Origin: Chloroflexota bacterium
Lineage (GTDB): Bacteria > Chloroflexota > Dehalococcoidia > Tepidiformales > Tepidiformaceae
Reading direction: 5' to 3'
Assembly (NCBI GenBank): GCA_025350285.1
Contig: JANXYE010000021.1
Span: 1-10,658 of the forward strand
DNA length: 10,658 nt
How positions within the stretch are numbered: the stretch's first letter is position 1; the number at the start of each line of letters is the position of its first letter. This document shows, in pieces, positions 6,023 to 10,658 of the stretch. The position numbers and the translations under genes are program-made. The notes beneath the pieces are model-generated. The model was not told the DNA's origin. It made no database searches and saw nothing but the letters and a program-made list of their open reading frames with translations.

Positions 6023-7927
6023 TCACCGCGAGTCGGCGTCGATGAACCGCCGGTACCAGAGTTCGGCCGAAAGGCAGCGGAAGAGCAATTCCGTCCGCCG
6101 CCGGTCGCCTGGGCGCCCGTGGTCCATCAGGTCGAGCAGCGCTGGCGTGGAGAAAAGGCTGCGTTGACGCGTCTCCGCCGAGTCCAGGACTTCGCGGATA
6201 TCCGTCCGCGCCCGCTTCATCCAGCGCCCGAGCGGCGTGCGGAAGCCGACCTTCTCCCGGCGAGCGAGGATCTCCGGCGGGAAGTCCGCGGCCAGCGCGG
6301 TCCGCAAGAGGTACTTCGTGGTCCGGCCCCGGAGCTTGTAGTCAGTGGGCAGCCCGAAGCCGAACTCCACGAGCCGGTGATCCAGGAACGGCAGGCGCGT
6401 TTCGACCGAGTGCGCCATCGAAATGGCGTCCCCGAACTTGAGTAACTCCGGGAGGTGCGCCCGGCTGTGGTCCCGCCAGAGGGCGGTCGCGAGCCTCCCC
6501 CGCAATGGGCTCCCTTCGGCTGGCGGCTGGCCCTGGCGCCAGGCCTCAAGTAGCCCCGCCGGCTCGCGCCCGAGGATCCGTTCGTGCGCCAGTTCGGCGC
6601 CGTTCGCCCGCCGCCTGGGCAGCCATCCGGGCAGGGGGCCAAACGCCGCCCCGCGCGACGCCCGAGCGGCCGCGACGAGCCGCTCCACCGTCGCGCGCGC
6701 GTTTGCCGGACGCAGGGACGAGAGCTCGTCGCGCACGTAGGGCCGCAGATAGCGCGGATACCCGGCCAACAGTTCGTCCGCGCCCTGCCCTTCGAGCACG
6801 ACCTTGTGCTCCCTGCCGACGGCCTTGAGGAGCGGCCAGAGGGGCAACACCTGCGAATGGTAGGAGGGCGCCTCAACATGCCAGCCAACCTCGGAGAGGT
6901 TCGCGACGAGGTCCTCCCCGCGGTAGTCCACGCGCTCCCAGGGCAGGCCGAATGCTTCCGCCGCCACCCGCGCGTAGTGGCTCTCGTCGGCGGCGAAGCT
7001 CCCAAACACGGCCGTGAAGCCTGCGAGTCGCGTGCCCTGCCGGGTAGCCATCGCGGCGATGGCCGTCGAATCGAGCCCGCCGCTGATCATGATCGCGGTC
7101 GGCACATCGGCCCGCAGGCGCAGCCGTACAGAGTCCCCCAGGAGTTCGCGGAACGTCTCTTCCGGGTGCGCGAAGTCGTAGTTCCCCGAGCGGTCGCGGT
7201 AGGACCAGTATGGCGCCTCCCGCACGCCTTCACGAGAGATGACCACGTTGTGCGCCGCCCGCACCGGCATGATCCCGGCGAAGAGTGTGCTCCGCGCCGC
7301 ATCGAGTTCACCGTCCGCGATGTACCGGGCGATCCCGGCGAGGTCCGCCGTCGCCTTCACCTCGCCCGCCGCGAGGATCGCCTTCATTTCCGAGGCGAAG
7401 TAGAGCGTCCGGCCGGACCAGGCAACGTAGAGGGGCTTGATCCCGAAGCGATCGCGCGAAAGCACCAGCCGCCGCTTGCGCTGGTCCCAGATGGCGTAGG
7501 CCCACATCCCGTTGAAGCGCCGCGCGCACTCTTCGCCCCACGCTTCGTACGCGTGCACGATCACTTCCGTGTCGGTCCGTGAGTGGAAGACGTGGCCCCG
7601 CGCCTCGAGTTCCGCGCGCAGTTCGACATAGTTGTGGATTGCGCCGTTGAACACGACAAAGATGTCGCCCGCCTCGTTCGAGATTGGCTGCCGCCCGTCT
7701 GGCGAGAGGTCGGTGATGCTCAGGCGCCGGCTGGCGAGGAGCAGGTCGGGTACGAACGCCGCGGCCAGCGACTGTCCGGCCTGGATGCCGCTGCCCGCGC
7801 TTTCGGCCAGCAGGTAGCCGAAATCGTCCGGCCCGCGGTGGCGCAGGACATCCGCCATCCGGGCTATCCGTTCCCGGTCGCCAGTGTCCCCCCGGTCGAC
7901 GCGCCAGATCCCGGCGATGCCGCACAT
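6023..7927 (-). CDS. asnB: asparagine synthase (glutamine-hydrolysing) type amidotransferase
   Basis: The 634-residue protein starts MCGIAGIW; removal of Met exposes the Cys nucleophile of class II glutamine amidotransferases. The glutaminase domain (about 1-215) shows RHRGPDD (29-35), SRRLSI (66-71), FNGAIHNY (93-100), SRTDTE (116-121) and RDRFGIKPLY (158-167). The synthetase domain has the ATP-pyrophosphatase loop SGGLDS (282-287), the GQGADELLAGYPRYL motif and SMAHSVETRLPFLDHRLVEF near the C-terminus. The reaction class is ATP-dependent transfer of glutamine ammonia to a carboxylate, classically aspartate. The usual NGEIYN is NGAIHN, changing a Glu that contacts glutamine in E. coli AsnB, so strict asparagine synthesis is not certain. 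The ATG at 7927 has GGGAGG eight bases upstream; the open frame extends further upstream, but the Cys2 requirement fixes this start. It diverges from the sigma factor gene and may be cotranscribed with the oxidoreductase gene downstream. Confidence 0.95.
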   Translation of the reverse strand: MCGIAGIWRVDRGDTGDRERIARMADVLRHRGPDDFGYLLAESAGSGIQAGQSLAAAFVPDLLLASRRLSITDLSPDGRQPISNEAGDIFVVFNGAIHNYVELRAELEARGHVFHSRTDTEVIVHAYEAWGEECARRFNGMWAYAIWDQRKRRLVLSRDRFGIKPLYVAWSGRTLYFASEMKAILAAGEVKATADLAGIARYIADGELDAARSTLFAGIMPVRAAHNVVISREGVREAPYWSYRDRSGNYDFAHPEETFRELLGDSVRLRLRADVPTAIMISGGLDSTAIAAMATRQGTRLAGFTAVFGSFAADESHYARVAAEAFGLPWERVDYRGEDLVANLSEVGWHVEAPSYHSQVLPLWPLLKAVGREHKVVLEGQGADELLAGYPRYLRPYVRDELSSLRPANARATVERLVAAARASRGAAFGPLPGWLPRRRANGAELAHERILGREPAGLLEAWRQGQPPAEGSPLRGRLATALWRDHSRAHLPELLKFGDAISMAHSVETRLPFLDHRLVEFGFGLPTDYKLRGRTTKYLLRTALAADFPPEILARREKVGFRTPLGRWMKRARTDIREVLDSAETRQRSLFSTPALLDLMDHGRPGDRRRTELLFRCLSAELWYRRFIDADSR

Positions 7928-7961
7928 TCCTGCTGCCTCCCGAGCTCGCCGGCCCCGCCCG

Positions 7962-7990
7962 AACGTAGCCGCGCGGTTCGTTAGGGCGAA
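7962..7990 (-). promoter_or_regulatory. candidate promoter of the asparagine synthetase-type gene
   Basis: On the minus strand, TTCGCC (plus 7985-7990) and TACGTT (plus 7962-7967) are separated by exactly 17 bases and lie about 35 bases upstream of the ATG at 7927. The -10 fits TAnnnT; the -35 matches TTGACA at only three positions, so the call is weak. Confidence 0.3.
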
Positions 7991-8046
7991 GCCGGTAGCG
8001 GGGGGCGTTTCGCGGCCGTCACCTTTCTCCACTCTCGCGCCATAGC

Positions 8047-8052
8047 TACAGT
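8047..8052 (+). promoter_or_regulatory. candidate -10 element giving a leaderless sigma factor mRNA
   Basis: TACAGT ends nine bases before the GTG start at 8062. Transcription would begin at or within a few bases of the start codon. There is no purine-rich ribosome binding site before the GTG and no alternative start after the in-frame stop at 7996, which fits leaderless expression. No clear ECF-type GGAAC -35 box is seen, so autoregulation is not supported by this site. Confidence 0.35.
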
Positions 8053-8061
8053 GAAACCGCC

Positions 8062-8658
8062 GTGCGCGATACCGAGGTAGGGACCGATGACCCCGCGGCA
8101 GAGAGCCGTAACGAAAGCGCCGAACTCGCCCGGCTTGCCGTGGCACGAGACCCGGGGGCGTGGTCACGCATCTTCGATCTGCACTGGTCCGCCGTCTACC
8201 GGTTCGTACGCTACCGTCTCAGCGGTTCCGCGGAAGCTGAGGACATCGCCTCGCAGGTGTTCGAAATCGCCTACGCCCGGGCCGACCGGTTCGACTACCG
8301 GGGGGTCCCGATTGAAGGCTGGCTCATGGGCATCGCCCGCAACCTCGCCCGCGACCAGGTCAAGAAGCTCGTCCGCCGCGGGCCGGAGCAAGAGCTTCTC
8401 GAAACGATGGACTTTGCCGAACCAGACGAAGCCGACTCCATCGACCTTCGCGGCGACCTGGTGCAGGCGATGGACGCGCTCACCGGCGACCAACGGCAGG
8501 TATTGCAATTGCGGTTCCTGGTCGATAAATCCGTGGCCGATACGGCGGTTCTCATGGACCGGTCGGAAGACGCCGTGAAGAACCTCCAGCGACGCGCGCT
8601 TGCCGCAATGCAGCGCGCGCTCGCCGGGCCTGGATATCCGGTAGGGAGGGCAGGTTGA
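8062..8658 (+). CDS. RNA polymerase sigma-70 family (ECF-like) sigma factor
   Basis: The 198-residue protein has the two-domain layout of ECF-like sigma factors. Region 2 (about 35-103) contains FDLHWSAVYRFVRYRL, AEAEDIASQVFEIAY (the conserved DIxQxVF-like -10 binding helix) and GWLMGIARNLARD. Region 4 (about 135-187) contains LTGDQRQVLQLRFL and the helix-turn-helix ending EDAVKNLQRRALAAMQRAL. Region 3 is absent, as expected for the class. It would direct RNA polymerase to a small regulon in response to a signal relayed by the next gene, whose ATG overlaps this gene's TGA by one base. The GTG start lacks a ribosome binding site and sits just downstream of a TACAGT box. Confidence 0.93.
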   Translation: MRDTEVGTDDPAAESRNESAELARLAVARDPGAWSRIFDLHWSAVYRFVRYRLSGSAEAEDIASQVFEIAYARADRFDYRGVPIEGWLMGIARNLARDQVKKLVRRGPEQELLETMDFAEPDEADSIDLRGDLVQAMDALTGDQRQVLQLRFLVDKSVADTAVLMDRSEDAVKNLQRRALAAMQRALAGPGYPVGRAG

Positions 8659-9917
8659 TGGATACCGACCGTTTCGACGAACTACTCGACGCTGCCCTCG
8701 AATCCGGCTGGATCCCGGTGGATGCCAGCCCCGCCGAGCGGGCGGAACTCGAAGAGATGCTCGCCGCCACCGGAAGCCTGCGCACGGCCGGCGAGACTGC
8801 CGCCAGTGAAGCGCGAGCCTCCATGCCCATCGCCCGGGCCCGCTTCGAACGGTTTATCGCGTCCGAACGGGCCGCCGCCCTGCCGGCCCCGGCGATCCTC
8901 GTCACGAGCCCGAAGCGGGGCTTCTTCAGCCGAATCCTTGTTGCCCATCGTTCGCTGAGCCTCGCGGCCATGGCCGTCATCGCGCTCGTAGTGGTGGGTG
9001 GACTCGTCGGAAACCAGGTGTTCTTTCAGGGCGTAGAGACGGCCGCCGCGCTTGTGCCCGGCGACTATGCCCAGGTGCAGGGTGTCGTCACCTCCGTTTC
9101 GAACGAGAATGGCAAGCAAACCGTGCACGTCGATTCCGGGCTCGGTGGGATCGACATCGACATCTCGGATTCGACCTCCGTCGTCTATGAACAGAACGCC
9201 TCGGACCTCTCGGCGGTGAAGCCCGGAGCGACGGTGCTGGTCGGCGGTCTGGTCGTGAACAACCGCCTGATCGCCGCCCGCACGCTGGCCCTCTCGTCCG
9301 CGGCGTCTGCGGTCACGGCGCCGAGGGTGCTCAGGTTCAAAGAGCTGAAAGAGCTTAAAGACGGCCTGCAGGGCCACGTCGTGACGTTTTCGCTCGCCCC
9401 AGACGGTGTCCGCGCCCGTGTCCTGGTCGAGACGGATAGCGGCGAAAGTTTCCTCGTGATCGTCGATGGCCGTTCGGCTGAGCGCCTGCTCAAGCTGGAA
9501 CGCTCACTTGGCGCGAAGGTCAGCGTGACGGCGCTCGTCGCGGGCGTCTTCTCGCTCCAGGTGACGGACCAGGGCGCGCCCCCGCCGCCCGTGACGCGCC
9601 CCGCGGGTGTGGGCGGTACGGTGACCCCGCCCGGCGCCCAGGCGGCGCCCGCGAGCCCGAGCCTGCTGAAGGTGAACGGCATCATCACCGCCCGCGACGG
9701 CAACGTCTTCTCGATTCAGACGCGGAATGGCCCGGCCTCAATCGTGGTAACGGCCGATACGCGCATCTTCCTCGGCGAAAGCGGACTGACGGTCATCGCC
9801 GTGCGAAACGGGGACTCCGCCATTGGGCACAGCGTCCAGGTGCAGGGTGGAATCGAAAGGGCCAGCGGCAAGATCCGGGCCGACACCGTGGTAGTGGGCC
9901 CGAAGCTACCGCGGTAG
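8658..9917 (+). CDS. single-pass membrane protein with DUF5666-like domains, probable anti-sigma factor
   Basis: The 419-residue protein has a charged cytoplasmic N-terminal part (1-97), one strong membrane helix (about 99-121) and a large external part. The exterior shows OB-like beta modules: about 137-213, starting VQGVVTSVSNENGKQTVHV, and about 336-415, starting VNGIITARDGNVFSIQTRNG and containing TADTRIFLGE. This resembles the DUF5666 pattern of a GxVTsv-type strand followed by an SDTRI-type strand. A third, weaker module (about 237-303) and a Pro-rich linker (307-335) lie between. No Cys is present, so it is not a zinc-binding (ZAS) anti-sigma factor. Position directly after the sigma gene, the one-base overlap and the topology support an anti-sigma role, but the N-terminal domain is not diagnostic. 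GGAGGG lies seven bases before the ATG at 8658; a TTG directly before it is an alternative start. Confidence 0.8.
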   Translation: MDTDRFDELLDAALESGWIPVDASPAERAELEEMLAATGSLRTAGETAASEARASMPIARARFERFIASERAAALPAPAILVTSPKRGFFSRILVAHRSLSLAAMAVIALVVVGGLVGNQVFFQGVETAAALVPGDYAQVQGVVTSVSNENGKQTVHVDSGLGGIDIDISDSTSVVYEQNASDLSAVKPGATVLVGGLVVNNRLIAARTLALSSAASAVTAPRVLRFKELKELKDGLQGHVVTFSLAPDGVRARVLVETDSGESFLVIVDGRSAERLLKLERSLGAKVSVTALVAGVFSLQVTDQGAPPPPVTRPAGVGGTVTPPGAQAAPASPSLLKVNGIITARDGNVFSIQTRNGPASIVVTADTRIFLGESGLTVIAVRNGDSAIGHSVQVQGGIERASGKIRADTVVVGPKLPR

Positions 9918-9950
9918 GGCATCCCCGGGCGCTGAACGCCACCGTCCCTC

Positions 9951-9977
9951 GTCTCCCTTCGCCCGCGAAGTCGCGAG
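9951..9977. repeat. 27-base repeat, copy A
   Basis: This copy matches the one at 10010-10036 at 25 of 27 positions, with a shared core CTTCG/CCTCG then CCCGCGAAGTCG. It lies between the convergent ends of the membrane protein gene and larE. The core is partly self-complementary. Confidence 0.6.
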
Positions 9978-10009
9978 GCATCGACCGGCACCCACTCGCC
10001 GACGCGGCC

Positions 10010-10041
10010 GTCTCCCCTCGCCCGCGAAGTCGGGAGAGGGG
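10010..10041. repeat. repeat copy B with inverted-repeat arms, possible terminator
   Basis: The second copy of the 27-base repeat has arms that can pair: CCCCTC (10014-10019) with GAGGGG (10036-10041), or TCTCCC (10011-10016) with GGGAGA (10032-10037). Similar CCCTCTCCC...GGGAGAGGG palindromes occur as dispersed intergenic repeats in many high-GC genomes. Its place between two convergent stops suggests a bidirectional terminator or transcript end, but no T-run follows on either strand. Confidence 0.45.
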
Positions 10042-10055
10042 CCGGGGGGTGAGGG

Positions 10056-10658
10056 CTACGCGTTCATGCTCCCGCTGCGGTAGCCGGCGAGGTCTAGCGC
10101 GACGTGTTTGAAGCCCAGGTTGCGCAGGCGTTCGACGACCCGATCACGGTTCTCCGGGGCGAAGGCGAGGGCCATGCCGTCGGCGTCTGTCTCGATGCGG
10201 GCGACCTCGCCGTGGTGGCGGACGCGCACCTGGCGCAGCCCGAATGAGCGCAGGACCGCTTCCGCCGCGCCGACCTGATCCAGCGCTTCGACCGTCACTG
10301 GACTGCCATGCGGGATGCGGCTGGCGAGGCAGGCCATCGCCGGTTTGTCCCAGGTGGGCAGGCCCATCGCCTGCGACCATTCCCGGATCTCGGCTTTCGC
10401 GATCCCGAGTTCGAGCAGGGGGCTGCGGACGCCGTGCAGGGCCGCGGCCTTCCGCCCTGGGCGCCAGTCGCCAACGTCGTCCGCATTCGTGCCATCGACG
10501 ATCGTGGCTCCGCCGGCCCGAGCGGCGATGGCCCCGAGCACGCCGTAGAGCTCGTCTTTGCAGTGAAAGCACCGCATCGGGCTGTTGGCGACGTACTCCG
10601 GGTTCTCCATTTCGTGCGTCTCGACGAACTCGTGCGCGATCCCGATTCGCCGCGCCAG
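10056..10658 (-). CDS. larE: LarE, ATP-dependent sacrificial sulfur transferase (5' partial)
   Basis: The frame stays open through the right edge: upstream of the internal ATG at 10610 it reads GIAHEFVETHE, which matches the family, so the gene starts outside the window. The N-terminal PP-loop motif (SGG-x-DS) is therefore not visible. What is visible is family-typical: NSPMRCFHCKDEL, then DGTNADDVGDWRPGRKA, SPLLELGIAKAEIREWS, KPAMACLASRIPHGSPVT, RVRHHGEVARIE, and the C-terminal VALDLAGYRSGSMN. LarE adenylates and then thiolates the pyridinium-dicarboxylate nucleotide made by LarB, giving the nickel-pincer cofactor of lactate racemase and relatives. The Lactobacillus enzyme gives up the sulfur of its own cysteine; the Cys in ACLASR probably corresponds, though I cannot align it fully. 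larB and larC are not in the window. Confidence 0.93.
   Translation of the reverse strand: MARRIGIAHEFVETHEMENPEYVANSPMRCFHCKDELYGVLGAIAARAGGATIVDGTNADDVGDWRPGRKAAALHGVRSPLLELGIAKAEIREWSQAMGLPTWDKPAMACLASRIPHGSPVTVEALDQVGAAEAVLRSFGLRQVRVRHHGEVARIETDADGMALAFAPENRDRVVERLRNLGFKHVALDLAGYRSGSMNA

Larger units (their letters stand above)
9918..10055. other. intergenic region between convergent genes
   Basis: These 138 bases hold the two 27-base repeat copies and no plausible coding frame or promoter. It is the longest non-coding stretch in the window; the others (1330-1444, 5919-6022 and 7928-8061) are shorter and contain only the sites listed. Confidence 0.6.

Noticed and set aside
5919..6026. 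36-codon N-terminal extension of the Ddn-like protein
   Set aside because: The added sequence is not family-like, and a strong AAGGAG precedes the internal ATG at 5918.
6584..7582. 332-codon plus-strand open frame inside the asparagine synthetase gene
   Set aside because: Arg/Pro/His-rich shadow of a gene with intact catalytic motifs.
7928..8167. Upstream extension of the asparagine synthetase frame by 80 codons
   Set aside because: It would bury the required N-terminal Cys nucleophile and overlap the divergent sigma factor gene; the MCG start has its own ribosome site.
9951..10041. Start of a CRISPR array
   Set aside because: Only two copies, no further repeats at constant spacing and no cas genes; the palindromic arms fit a dispersed intergenic repeat better.

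Overview
The window is high-GC DNA (by eye about two thirds G+C) with tightly packed genes. A deazaflavin (F420)-dependent oxidoreductase-type protein, a LarE homologue and a possibly leaderless sigma-factor gene together fit a Chloroflexota-like (or possibly actinobacterial-like) bacterium. This is an inference, since no rRNA or phylogenetic marker is present. I see no tRNA, rRNA, CRISPR array, transposase or integrase.

Left part (1-4267, plus strand). A 5'-truncated gene encodes a protein with the LQR-x-x-GN-x-x-V signature seen near the N-terminus of many proteins linked to extracellular contractile injection systems (eCIS, DUF4157 neighbourhoods). It then has a helical region, a hydrophobic Ala-rich segment and a Gly-rich beta-strand C-terminus with an internal duplication. 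About 115 bases later comes a tight three-gene operon: an isocitrate lyase/PEP mutase superfamily protein, a crotonase-fold protein and a class III (CaiB/BaiF) CoA-transferase, joined by a 4-base overlap and a 4-base gap. Together they look like a route that activates an organic acid to its CoA thioester, modifies it and cleaves a C-C bond. The first two enzymes lack hallmark catalytic residues of the textbook members, so the substrate is not obvious.

Middle part (4272-7927, minus strand). In transcription order: a glutamine-dependent asparagine synthetase-type amidotransferase, a Ddn-like F420-dependent oxidoreductase family protein, and a cation diffusion facilitator of the zinc type with His-rich tails. 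They are codirectional but functionally unrelated. The CDF gene ends 4 bases from the stop of the convergent CoA-transferase gene.

Right part (8062-10658). A sigma-70 family (ECF-like) sigma factor gene diverges from the asparagine synthetase gene and overlaps by one base the gene for a single-pass membrane protein. That protein has a small cytoplasmic domain and external OB-like (DUF5666-type) modules, and is most likely the sigma factor's regulator. A short intergenic region with two near-identical 27-base repeats follows. The convergent larE gene (sulfur transferase of nickel-pincer cofactor synthesis) then runs off the right edge without its N-terminal PP-loop.

The best leads are the eCIS-like N-terminal tag on a beta-rich protein, the operon of divergent lyase, crotonase and CoA-transferase, and the sigma factor paired with a zinc-free, DUF5666-bearing membrane regulator.
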